Positions 4,790-12,499 of a stretch of 15,156 nt of DNA are shown piece by piece. The stretch covers positions 1 to 15,156 of the forward strand of contig VGSD01000008.1 of NCBI GenBank assembly GCA_016875155.1, in the 5' to 3' direction. The DNA is from Deltaproteobacteria bacterium (lineage in GTDB: Bacteria > Desulfobacterota > BSN033 > UBA1163). The notes beneath the pieces were generated by a model that made no database searches, was not told where the DNA came from, and was given only the letters and a program-made list of their open reading frames with translations. The translations under genes were made by a program, and so were the position numbers. Numbering within the stretch: the stretch's first letter is position 1; each line of letters opens with the position of its first letter.

Positions 4790-6397
4790 ATGTGGAGGAG
4801 ATTGTATTCCCTCTTTTTTTATTCCTTATTGATACCATTATTTCTTCTTCCTTCACCTGTCAATATTTTTTCAGAAGAGAAGAGAATGGACCCTACTAAG
4901 ACAGGAGGGATTTATAGAAGACCTCTTGAATTTAGTCCAAAGACTTTCGATCCTGCGTTATCTGTAGAAATGTATTCAACAACTATAATTCAACAAGTGT
5001 TTGATGGTCTCGTTCAATTTGATAAAGACCTCAATGTGATTCCTGCCATCGCTAAGTCGTGGAGGATTTCTCCGGATGGCCTTAACTATACCTTTTATTT
5101 AAAAGAGGGTGTTAAGTTTCATAATGGAAGAGAGGTCACTGCAACGGATTTTGTCAATTCATTCACTCGTATCCTCAATCCTGACACCAAATCCAGTTCA
5201 TCTGATTTTTTCAGCCGAATCCTTGGGGCAAAGGAGTTCATAGAAACAAGATCAAAGGAGGTAAAAGGTCTTATCGCTTTAAATAAATTTACCCTTAAGA
5301 TTATTCTTTTAGAACCTTATGCTCCATTCATAAGTATCCTCGCAATGAAAGGAGCCAAAGTCGTTCCAAAAGAAGAGGTTCAAAAATCAGGAGAATATTT
5401 TGGAAAATCACCCGTGGGGACTAGGCCATTTAAATTCGTTTCGATGAAAGAAGGAGAAGAGATTGTTCTCGAAGCCAATCCCGATTATTTTGAAGGAAGG
5501 CCTTTTCTGGATAAGGTCGTTTTTAGAATCTTTCATGGAGCACCAAGGGAAAAGATATTAGCGGAATTTAAAGAGGGAGGCCTGGAAGAATCTTTTATTC
5601 CTCCGGGGGAGATAGAGGAAATCCTGAAGCAAAGACAATATTCTTCTATTCAAAAACCTCTTCTATCGTTAAGATTCTATAGTTTTAATTTGCGAATCAA
5701 ACCTCTGGATAATATTCGGTTGAGAAAGGCCATCAATGTTGTCATTGATAAGAAGTCTATCATTTCTGAAATTCATAAGAATCAGTTCAATTTGGCAAAA
5801 GGAGTTCTGCCTCTTGGAATGCCCGGATACAATCCCGAAAGAGAACCTTACCCATACAATGAAACTCTCGCCAGAAATTATTTATTCGAATCTGGTTATG
5901 GGAAAAATGGTCCTCCCATCGAAATCTGGAGTGCATCGAAGTCCGAAGCGGCCCAGAGAGAATTAAACGAAATCAAATCCAAATTGAACAATATTGGGAT
6001 TGAAACCACTCTTCATTATGAAACAAACTGGCCCAATTTTTTATCAATGGTGAGGGATAATAAGTTTCCCGTTCATATCCACGCCTGGTATGCGGATTTT
6101 CCTGATCCGGACAATTTTTTGGGTACGCTCTTCCATTCAAAATCGAAGTACAATTATACAAACTACCATAATCCGAAGGTGGATCGACTTCTCGATCAGG
6201 CAAGGGCGGAGAGGGATTATCTCAAGCGGATGGAGATGTATCGAAAGATCGAGGAGATGATCCTCGATGATGCACCCATTGTGCCGATGGTGAACCATCT
6301 CTTCCAGATGGTCTATCAGCCCCATGTCAGGGGCGTTGAGGTGAGCGCCCTTGGCGGTCCTTATATTCCGATGAAGAAGATCTGGCTGATGAAGTGA
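4790..6397 (+). CDS. Family-5 (peptide-type) extracellular solute-binding protein
   Basis: The 535-residue product is a periplasmic binding protein of the SBP_bac_5 (DppA/OppA) family, whose members hold short peptides or other small ligands between two lobes. A signal peptide spans about residues 1-28 (MWRRLYSLFFY ... NIFS) without a lipobox Cys, so a soluble periplasmic protein is expected. Family landmarks include FDPALSVEMYSTTIIQQVFDGL, KSWRISPDGLNYTFYLKEGVKFHNG and, near the C-terminus, WYADFPDPDNFLGTLFHS. No ABC permease or ATPase gene lies nearby. Instead its stop overlaps the start of a sensor kinase, so it probably serves as a sensory partner rather than a transport component. GGAGG lies 12 bases before the ATG, slightly far. 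The first 460 or so codons are clearly AT-richer than the last 75 and than the next gene. Confidence 0.93.
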   Translation: MWRRLYSLFFYSLLIPLFLLPSPVNIFSEEKRMDPTKTGGIYRRPLEFSPKTFDPALSVEMYSTTIIQQVFDGLVQFDKDLNVIPAIAKSWRISPDGLNYTFYLKEGVKFHNGREVTATDFVNSFTRILNPDTKSSSSDFFSRILGAKEFIETRSKEVKGLIALNKFTLKIILLEPYAPFISILAMKGAKVVPKEEVQKSGEYFGKSPVGTRPFKFVSMKEGEEIVLEANPDYFEGRPFLDKVVFRIFHGAPREKILAEFKEGGLEESFIPPGEIEEILKQRQYSSIQKPLLSLRFYSFNLRIKPLDNIRLRKAINVVIDKKSIISEIHKNQFNLAKGVLPLGMPGYNPEREPYPYNETLARNYLFESGYGKNGPPIEIWSASKSEAAQRELNEIKSKLNNIGIETTLHYETNWPNFLSMVRDNKFPVHIHAWYADFPDPDNFLGTLFHSKSKYNYTNYHNPKVDRLLDQARAERDYLKRMEMYRKIEEMILDDAPIVPMVNHLFQMVYQPHVRGVEVSALGGPYIPMKKIWLMK

Positions 6398-8229
6398 TGG
6401 ATTTCAGAAAAAACTCCCAATCCATTCGTCTCCGGACAAGACTCATCTTTTACTCCACCATCATCCTCCTGCTCGTCATGGCCCTGGTCATTATTCTGGT
6501 CGAAAAGAGGCAATCCGAAACGATTCAGGAGGAGGCGCGGAAACGGGGCGTCACCATTGCCAGGCACCTGGCTGCAGTAAGCACGAACGCGCTTCTCACC
6601 TATAACTATATTGTCCTTAAGCAGAATGCAGAGAGGGTGGTTTTCGAGGAGGATGTCTTTTACGTCATCATCCACGATAAAGAGGAGAAGGTAGCCGCTT
6701 ACAGTCAGCATGATGAGAAACAGGGGACTATCCTTACGGACGAAGTGAGTCAGAAGGCCATTAGTGCCAGCGACCTATTCATCCAACCGGTTCTCCATGG
6801 AGAAAGAGGAATCAGAGGCCTGGATATCTCCATGCCGGTCTACATCAAAGAATCTCAGGAAAAGTGGGGGACCATCCGGATTGGCCTCTCCCTGGAGAGA
6901 ATCTCTTCTCAGATTTTAAAGACACGGCTCAATCTCTTCCTCTTAGGAGGAATCGCCATCGTTTTCGGTATCCTCGGATCGATCTTTTTTGCCAGACGCA
7001 TCACCCAGCCCATCTCCGCATTGGTTGGGACGACGATCGCGGCCGCAAAGGGAGACCTCGATCAGGTTATCGACATTCATACGCGGGACGAGATCGAAGA
7101 ATTGGGGAAGAATTTCAATTATATGATCCAGCAGGTTCGTCTCCATCGAGAGGAGTTGGAGGACCGCCTCCGGCAGATCACCTCCCTCAAGGCTTATACA
7201 GATAACATATTATCTTCAATGAGCAATGGACTCATCACTGTGGATTCGGAGATGAAGGTCGCCACCCTTAACGGGAGGGCAGAGCAAATTTTAGGGAAGA
7301 AGAAGGAAGAATGCGCAGGCTTTTCACTGCCCCAAGCATTCGGGGACCAACATCCCATTTATGGCCTAATGGCTGAGACATTTGCGAAGGACCGAGGGAT
7401 CTTCCGGTCCGAAATAGAGTTGAAAAAGAATGGGGAATCGGTGTGGTTGACCGGAAGCACATCGGTCCTCACCGATGGAGAGGGGACGAAAATTGGCGTT
7501 TTGGCGGTTTTTCAGGATATCACCGCGATCAAAGCCCTCGAGGAGAAACTCCGACAGGCAGACCGGCTGGCCGCCCTAGGAACCCTATCGGCAGGGTTAG
7601 CACATGAGATCAAAAACCCTCTCTCTGCCATCAAGACCTTTGTCCAGCTTCTCCCCAAAAAGATGGAACAGCCCTCCTTTATGGAAAAGTTTAATACGAC
7701 CGTTCCGAGAGAAATCGACCGAATCAATCAATTGGTGGAGGATCTGCTTGAGCTGACCAGGAGAAGAGTGCATCCTTTTGTCGCCCTGGATGTGAATCAT
7801 CTCATCCGTCAGGTGATCGATCTTCATAGTGAAGAGATGCGAAAGAGACAGATCCGTTTCGAAGACCAGCTGGACAGGACTCTTGCTTCCATTAAGGGCG
7901 ATCCAGAAAGGCTCTATCGTGCCTTTTCGAACCTCATCATCAATGCAATCCAGGCGATGCCGGAGGGCGGATCATTGATGGTCTCTTCCAACCATGATCT
8001 GCCTTCCTTCGGGATTCAAATCTCCTTCAGGGATACGGGAATCGGAATGGATGAGGAGACGGCGAGGAATCTTTTTAATCCTTTCTTTACCACCAAGGAT
8101 AAAGGGGTTGGCCTCGGGATGGCCCTCACACATAAAATCATCGAAGACCATAAGGGAACGATTGAGGTGATAAGCGAAAAGGAAAAAGGGACCACTTTTG
8201 TCTTGAGGCTACCTGTAATCAAAAATTAA
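6397..8229 (+). CDS. Membrane sensor histidine kinase (sensor-HAMP-PAS-HisKA-HATPase)
   Basis: The 610-residue product has a first membrane helix (about 16-35), an extracytoplasmic sensor of about 143 residues, a second helix (about 180-200), HAMP (about 198-252) and PAS (about 265-385). HisKA follows with H403 in LSAGLAHEIKNPLSAIK, then an ATPase domain with the N box NLIINAIQAM (about 512-521), DTGIGM and FFTTKDKGVGLGMAL. It has no receiver domain, so it needs a separate partner; the sigma-54 regulator at 2846 and the receiver at 8453 are candidates. Its ATG overlaps the TGA of the binding-protein gene (TGATG), with no clear ribosome-binding site of its own, so translational coupling and a 1:1 partnership are likely. 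The compact sensor could dock the loaded binding protein (inference). A GTG three bases upstream is an alternative start. Confidence 0.95.
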   Translation: MDFRKNSQSIRLRTRLIFYSTIILLLVMALVIILVEKRQSETIQEEARKRGVTIARHLAAVSTNALLTYNYIVLKQNAERVVFEEDVFYVIIHDKEEKVAAYSQHDEKQGTILTDEVSQKAISASDLFIQPVLHGERGIRGLDISMPVYIKESQEKWGTIRIGLSLERISSQILKTRLNLFLLGGIAIVFGILGSIFFARRITQPISALVGTTIAAAKGDLDQVIDIHTRDEIEELGKNFNYMIQQVRLHREELEDRLRQITSLKAYTDNILSSMSNGLITVDSEMKVATLNGRAEQILGKKKEECAGFSLPQAFGDQHPIYGLMAETFAKDRGIFRSEIELKKNGESVWLTGSTSVLTDGEGTKIGVLAVFQDITAIKALEEKLRQADRLAALGTLSAGLAHEIKNPLSAIKTFVQLLPKKMEQPSFMEKFNTTVPREIDRINQLVEDLLELTRRRVHPFVALDVNHLIRQVIDLHSEEMRKRQIRFEDQLDRTLASIKGDPERLYRAFSNLIINAIQAMPEGGSLMVSSNHDLPSFGIQISFRDTGIGMDEETARNLFNPFFTTKDKGVGLGMALTHKIIEDHKGTIEVISEKEKGTTFVLRLPVIKN

Positions 8230-8230
8230 G

Positions 8231-8253
8231 ATTGCCAACAATCGTTAACAGTT
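8231..8253. promoter_or_regulatory. Dyad D: candidate enhancer site for promoter P2
   Basis: The core TTGCCAAC-AATC-GTTAACAG (8232-8251) matches dyad A at 18 of 23 positions when flanks are included. It begins two bases after the kinase stop codon and is centred about 131 bases upstream of the predicted P2 start. Confidence 0.6.
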
Positions 8254-8346
8254 CGTAGGATCATTCCTTAATAACTTCATTTTCTATCCAAGCGATAACC
8301 CATTAAAATTTAAGGAAAATAATTTAAAATGAGCTTGAAACCCTTT

Positions 8347-8362
8347 TGGCATTCCGTTTGCT
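8347..8362 (+). promoter_or_regulatory. Sigma-54 promoter P2 for the receiver-hybrid kinase operon
   Basis: TGGCATTCCGTTTGCT has the invariant GG and GC at sigma-54 spacing and shares TGGCATT and TTGCT with P1. Transcription should begin near 8373, about 80 bases before the receiver gene. One dyad of the shared type lies upstream. Confidence 0.78.
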
Positions 8363-8452
8363 AAGTGTTTTTTAAGTTGAAATTTTTCTTCCACAATCCA
8401 GGCTGGGTTTAAGAAGAGGAGGGTGGAATGTTTTGAATTGAGGAGGGGGAAA

Positions 8453-8818
8453 ATGGAACACCTTTCAAAACGAATTTTGGTGGTAGATGATGATCAAGGG
8501 ATTTTAGACTCCTTCGAGGTTCTTTTGGGCGACCGCTATGACCTTGTCATGGCAGACAACGGTTATGAAGCCCTCAGGATTATCGAAACCAAACCGCCTC
8601 ATCTGGTTTTTTTAGATATCAGAATGCCGGGCCTGGACGGATTAGATGTGCTGAAAAGGCTTAGGAAGGATCAGAAAGAAATGGGGGTCGTCATCATCAC
8701 GGCCACCCGTCGGGAAGAGACAGAGAGGGAGGCGAAATCCCTTGGGGCCATTGATTTTCTGATGAAGCCACTCAATATCGTTGAGGTGGAGAGGATTACA
8801 TCACAGGTCCTCTCCTAA
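8453..8818 (+). CDS. Single-domain response regulator (receiver only)
   Basis: The 121-residue product is a stand-alone receiver: acidic D12-D14, phosphoacceptor D55 (FLDIRMPGLDG), T83 and K105 (FLMKPL) are all present. With no output domain it would act as a CheY/Spo0F-like phosphate shuttle, a phosphate sink or a protein-interaction switch. The ATG at 8453 is 6 bases behind AGGAGG; a GTG at 8423 is in frame but overlaps another GGAGGG, so it is a poor start. A two-codon frame (ATG TTT TGA, 8428-8436) with its own AGGAGGG lies just upstream. It is expressed from P2 with the hybrid kinase, which starts 24 bases after its stop and may donate or receive phosphate. Confidence 0.93.
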   Translation: MEHLSKRILVVDDDQGILDSFEVLLGDRYDLVMADNGYEALRIIETKPPHLVFLDIRMPGLDGLDVLKRLRKDQKEMGVVIITATRREETEREAKSLGAIDFLMKPLNIVEVERITSQVLS

Positions 8819-8842
8819 TGGTTGAAGAAGGGGAAGGTTGGG

Positions 8843-10831
8843 ATGAAGCTACAACGGGACACAAGAAAAGGGGATCGATATGCAAAGAAGAGAAAAGAAG
8901 CGGATGAGAAGGGAGTCCATCTTTTAGATTCTGGAATCGATTACCGTACTTTATTGGAGCATATCCCAGCGGTCACTTATATCACCGCTCTTGATGAGAC
9001 AGGAAGCCGGCTCTACATCAGCCCCCAGATAGAGGCCCTGTTGGGTTTTCCATATTCTGAATGGTTAACCCAACCCCAGCTCTGGTTCAGACAGATCTAT
9101 CCTGACGACCGAAGGCGTGTTTTAGAAGCGTTTTACAAAAGCCATGGAAACGGACAACCATTTCGAACCGAATATCGCTTGATCGCCCGTGATGGCCATA
9201 TCGTCTGGGTGCGCGATGAAGGCATGGTGGTGAGGGACGAATCCAGCCATCCGCGTTTCATTCGTGGTTTCATGTTTGATATCTCAGAACTGATGTGGAC
9301 CAAAGAAGCGAATCAGAAGAGCGAAGCGAAATTTCAGGCCTTTTTTGAAGGGATGACCGTTGGTATCGCCCTGATCAATATAGACGGGAGGATTATGGAA
9401 AGCAATCAGGCCCTTCAAAAAATGTTGGGCTACAGGGGAGAAGAACTTTATGGGAAAATTTTAAATGAACTCGCTCACCCAGAAGATGCCACCCGGGATC
9501 TGGAATATCATCAGAAGCTGATGGCGGGCGAGAGAGATCATTATCAAATAGAGAAACGTTTCCTTCGAAAAGACGGAGAGATCGTTTGGGGTCGCCTCAA
9601 TGTTTCTCTTTCGCCTGGTTTGAGAGGGGCCTCTCCATGCACCATCCACATGATTGAGGATATCACCGGATGGAAGCAGTTGGAAATGCAGTTTCTTCAA
9701 TCCCAGAAAATGGAGACGGTGGGCCAGCTGGCAGGCGGCATCGCCCATGACTTAAATAACCTCTTCACCATCCTCAGTGGTTATAGCCAGCTCTCACTGC
9801 TTGAAATCAGCGATGATCATCCATTAAGAGGGAATCTGGAAGAAATCAAAAGGACCACAGAACGTGCAGCCCAATTGACTCACCAACTTCTGGCCATCAG
9901 TAGGCGACAGGTTCTGGATATGAGAGTGCTTGACCTGAACAAGCTTCTGAAAGGTCTGGAAATGATGTTACGACGAATCATCGGTGAGGATATCGAATTG
10001 ATTCTGGATCTGAAAACCGATCTCGGAAAAGTAAAAATAGATCCTGGGCAGACCGAACAGGTTATCCTCAATCTGGTCGTCAATGCGAGAGATGCCATGC
10101 CCAATGGCGGGAAACTCATCATTGAAACTCGTCATGTTGAACTGGATGAACCCTATGCCCAATCTCATTTCAATGTGATCCCCGGTCGTTATATCCTGCT
10201 TGCCATAACCGATACAGGATGCGGTATGTCGCCGGGAGTCAAAGAGAAGATCTTTGATCCGTTCTTTACAACCAAAGAAAAGGGGAAAGGGACAGGATTA
10301 GGGCTTTCTACAGTTTATGGGATCGTGAATCAGAGCGGAGGTTACATTTGGGTCTACAGCGAACTCGATCAAGGGACGACATTCAAAATCTATTTGCCAT
10401 GGATCGATGAAGAAGCAGATGATCTCACCCGCCAAGAGGAGAGAGGCGATTTTCCGAGAGGAGACGAAACCATCCTCTTGGTGGAAGATGAAAATTCATT
10501 GCGAGGCTTTACCGCTAAAGTCCTGCGAGATCAGGGCTATAAGGTCTTGGAGGCGGCCAATGGAGATGAAGCAATGAGATTATCCCGCGAACCCGCCCAT
10601 CAGAAGATAGACCTCGTGCTTACCGATCTGGTGATGCCACAGATGGGAGGGAAAGAGCTGGTTGAGCAGTTCAAACTCCTTCACCCCGGCACCCGAATCC
10701 TTTTCATCTCTGGTTACACCGATGGAGTCATGATCCATCAGGCCTCCCTCGTACCCGGAACCCCTTTTTTACAAAAGCCCTTCTCCCCCATGGAACTTGT
10801 AAGAAAGGTCCGGGAGATTCTGGATCAGTAA
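8843..10831 (+). CDS. Soluble PAS-PAS hybrid histidine kinase with C-terminal receiver
   Basis: The 662-residue product has no membrane segment. In order it has a basic N-terminus, PAS 1 (about 33-150; [14 protein letters not shown]), PAS 2 (about 158-285; [16 protein letters not shown]) and HisKA with H302 in [20 protein letters not shown]. An ATPase domain follows ([43 protein letters not shown]), then a C-terminal receiver with D595 ([13 protein letters not shown]) and KPF. This class autophosphorylates and passes phosphate to its own receiver; the PAS domains may sense cytoplasmic cues. I chose ATG 8843 because AAGGGGAAGG lies just before it; an in-frame TTG at 8822 lacks such a site. It is the second gene of the P2 operon and probably forms a relay with the receiver at 8453. 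The locus thus has two kinases. Confidence 0.95.
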   Translation: MKLQRDTRKGDRYAKKRKEADEKGVHLLDSGIDYRTLLEHIPAVTYITALDETGSRLYISPQIEALLGFPYSEWLTQPQLWFRQIYPDDRRRVLEAFYKSHGNGQPFRTEYRLIARDGHIVWVRDEGMVVRDESSHPRFIRGFMFDISELMWTKEANQKSEAKFQAFFEGMTVGIALINIDGRIMESNQALQKMLGYRGEELYGKILNELAHPEDATRDLEYHQKLMAGERDHYQIEKRFLRKDGEIVWGRLNVSLSPGLRGASPCTIHMIEDITGWKQLEMQFLQSQKMETVGQLAGGIAHDLNNLFTILSGYSQLSLLEISDDHPLRGNLEEIKRTTERAAQLTHQLLAISRRQVLDMRVLDLNKLLKGLEMMLRRIIGEDIELILDLKTDLGKVKIDPGQTEQVILNLVVNARDAMPNGGKLIIETRHVELDEPYAQSHFNVIPGRYILLAITDTGCGMSPGVKEKIFDPFFTTKEKGKGTGLGLSTVYGIVNQSGGYIWVYSELDQGTTFKIYLPWIDEEADDLTRQEERGDFPRGDETILLVEDENSLRGFTAKVLRDQGYKVLEAANGDEAMRLSREPAHQKIDLVLTDLVMPQMGGKELVEQFKLLHPGTRILFISGYTDGVMIHQASLVPGTPFLQKPFSPMELVRKVREILDQ

Positions 10832-10883
10832 AGTTTCTCTCGGCCTTATTGAAACTCCACCATCTCATCTCTTTCCATAGACC

Positions 10884-10911
10884 TTGACGGGGAAATCCAC
10901 AATTTTATATA
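10884..10911 (+). promoter_or_regulatory. Sigma-70-type promoter of the DUF2914-like gene
   Basis: TTGACG (10884-10889), a 16-base spacer and TATATA (10906-10911) lie about 40 bases before the gene. No convincing terminator follows the hybrid kinase, so read-through from P2 is also possible. Confidence 0.6.
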
Positions 10912-10950
10912 GTGAAATTGAGATAAAAAGGTAAGTATCTGGTGTCAGCA

Positions 10951-11466
10951 ATGAGGTTGCTTCTTCAACTTGCATTAATTTTTATCGTTTTACTAATCTC
11001 TGAAATCGAAAGTTATCCCCAGCCTTTATTCGAGGTCACAAGAGAAGCCTTTTGCAGGGAGGTTCGGGATCGCGAACCCCAACAGCCATTTTCAGACTTT
11101 GCAGAGGTCAGAAAAGGGGATGGCCTCTTTCTCTGGATGGAAATCAAGGCAGGAGAACGGGCTCTTACGATGCTGGAAGCCAAAGGGGAGTTACCCATCT
11201 ATCATGCCTGGGCATTGGAAGTCAGGGTGCTCGATCTGATCAACATCGGGATTACAAAGGAGAGGTGGCTGGAACAGGCCGATGCGATCAGAGGTGAAGT
11301 CAACCGGAGAGGCTTCTTCACATGGAGGACTCAGAGTTATAAGAAAAACCTGAAAGAAGGGCGCTGGTATGTATCGGTGCTCGATGCCAATAAGAAGCCT
11401 GTTAAAAAATTAGGCTCAGGTACGGAGGTTTTTCGTCCGGAGATCGTGGTTCAATTTATCAAGTGA
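10951..11466 (+). CDS. Secreted or anchored DUF2914-like protein
   Basis: The 171-residue product starts with a hydrophobic segment (MRLLLQLALIFIVLLIS), a signal peptide or anchor, followed by a domain of about 140 residues that would lie outside the membrane. Its pattern (GDGLFLWMEIKAGE, IYHAWALEVRV, GFFTWRTQSYKKNLKEGRWYVSVLDANKKPVKKLG) resembles DUF2914: a beta-rich domain with a conserved Trp/Arg core and a GRW-V-V-D ending. The family has no established function. The start is uncertain: GTG 10942 has AAGG ten bases upstream, whereas ATG 10951 gives a normal signal-peptide n-region with only a weak ribosome-binding site. The small membrane protein gene follows after 48 bases and may be co-transcribed. 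Confidence 0.72.
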   Translation: MRLLLQLALIFIVLLISEIESYPQPLFEVTREAFCREVRDREPQQPFSDFAEVRKGDGLFLWMEIKAGERALTMLEAKGELPIYHAWALEVRVLDLINIGITKERWLEQADAIRGEVNRRGFFTWRTQSYKKNLKEGRWYVSVLDANKKPVKKLGSGTEVFRPEIVVQFIK

Positions 11467-11514
11467 CCCCCGACATGACGCTCTCCGCTTTTTGCGGTCA
11501 AGGAGGAACATGCG

Positions 11515-11823
11515 ATGTCAAATCATTTTAAGGAAACCCTACAAGAATTGATCCAGCAGGTGAGCAGCGATCCTTCGCTTCCTGCGGATCAGAAGGTCAA
11601 ATTTCTCGGATCCCTTCAGAAACTGGCAACCCCTCTTCAATCGGATCGGTGGATTTATCGTCTGGTCGTGGCTTTCCTCGGTCTGACCGTCCTTTTGACC
11701 ATCCTCGGAGGATTCTATTTAAGCATTAAGACCGCAGCCACCATTCCCGAAGGGCTGATCGCATTAGGTTCAGCCGCGGTCGGCGCACTGGCAGGGTTGT
11801 TGGCCCCATCTCCGATGAAATAG
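11515..11823 (+). CDS. Small two-helix membrane protein, unknown function
   Basis: The 102-residue product has a polar helical N-terminal half (ETLQELIQQVSSDPSLPADQKVKFLGSLQKL). Two hydrophobic segments follow: about 47-69 (IYRLVVAFLGLTVLLTILGGFYL) and about 77-97 (IPEGLIALGSAAVGALAGLLA), the latter Gly/Ala-rich and suited to tight helix packing. The ATG is 8 bases behind AGGAGG. I do not recognise a named family; the layout is holin-like only in the most general sense and there are no phage genes around. It probably shares a transcript with the DUF2914-like gene. Expected location is the cytoplasmic membrane. Confidence 0.78.
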   Translation: MSNHFKETLQELIQQVSSDPSLPADQKVKFLGSLQKLATPLQSDRWIYRLVVAFLGLTVLLTILGGFYLSIKTAATIPEGLIALGSAAVGALAGLLAPSPMK

Positions 11824-11941
11824 AGAATAGGATTTGAGATGACCAGGACGAAATCACTGCCCATATGGGAGGCAACTTCTATCGGGTTCTTCAAAGTTGT
11901 ATCGGTTAAAATAGAATTAAAAAATCAGAGAAAGGGAGATT

Positions 11942-12397
11942 ATGGAAAGGAAACTTTCTTCCAGGAGAATTCAGTATTTGAAAAAGGATTATTCGAGGGG
12001 GTTTATCGAAGATGTGGGTTATAAGGCGGTGAAATATCAAAGAGGATATCTGGAGTCACGGTTGAAGATATTGAATCGCCATCGTCAGCAGGACCACTAC
12101 ATCCATGCCGGAGTCATCGCCACGATGGCTGATCATACCGCAGGGTATGCTGCCTTCAGCCTTGTTCCGGAGGACCATCGCATTTTGACTATCGAATTTA
12201 AGATCAACTTTCTCCAGCCCGCTTACGGAAAAACCCTCATCTGTAAATCCCGGATCCTTCGGGAGGGAGGTCAGATTCTGGTGGGAGAGAGCGAGGTGTT
12301 TGATCTGAGGGCTGGCAAAGAGGAACTGGTTGCGAAAGCCATGGTGACGTTAAGATCCATCCATCAGAGCAAAATCAAACCTGTGAATCTTAAATAA
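11942..12397 (+). CDS. PaaI-family hotdog thioesterase
   Basis: The 151-residue product has the single hotdog fold of PaaI-like acyl-CoA thioesterases, which hydrolyse acyl- or aryl-CoA in the cytoplasm. The signature HAGVIATMADHTAGYAA (H55-A71) matches the PaaI pattern HGGxxxxLAD, with D64 at the catalytic position. The family's FLQPAYGKTLICKSRILREGGQILVGESEV strands follow, as does a C-terminal KAMVTLR. The first Gly of HGG is Ala here, a mild variation. The ATG follows AAAGGGAG at good spacing, 118 bases after the membrane-protein gene. The substrate cannot be read from the sequence. A strong hairpin lies downstream. Confidence 0.9.
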   Translation: MERKLSSRRIQYLKKDYSRGFIEDVGYKAVKYQRGYLESRLKILNRHRQQDHYIHAGVIATMADHTAGYAAFSLVPEDHRILTIEFKINFLQPAYGKTLICKSRILREGGQILVGESEVFDLRAGKEELVAKAMVTLRSIHQSKIKPVNLK

Positions 12398-12448
12398 ACC
12401 GATGATCCCCAAGCCATAGGATTTGTAATTTTCCAGAGCCATTAATAA

Positions 12449-12478
12449 AAAGGGCAGAACGATTAGGTTCTGCCCTTT
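12449..12478. terminator. Bidirectional terminator between the thioesterase and nfnB
   Basis: AAAGGGCAGAAC (12449-12460) and GTTCTGCCCTTT (12467-12478) form a perfect 12-bp stem with a 6-base loop. The T tract is better on the minus strand, where the stem is followed by more T residues, so it mainly ends the nfn operon while also serving the convergent plus-strand gene. Confidence 0.88.
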
Positions 12479-12499
12479 CTTAATCGAAAGTCTCCGTGA

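Noticed and set aside
10832..10856. AGTTTC/GAAACT hairpin after the hybrid kinase as a terminator
   Set aside because: The stem is only 6 bp with a 13-base loop and there is no T tract.
11839..12024. 61-codon frame overlapping the start of the thioesterase gene
   Set aside because: It has no good ribosome-binding site, and it overlaps the conserved thioesterase N-terminus in another frame.
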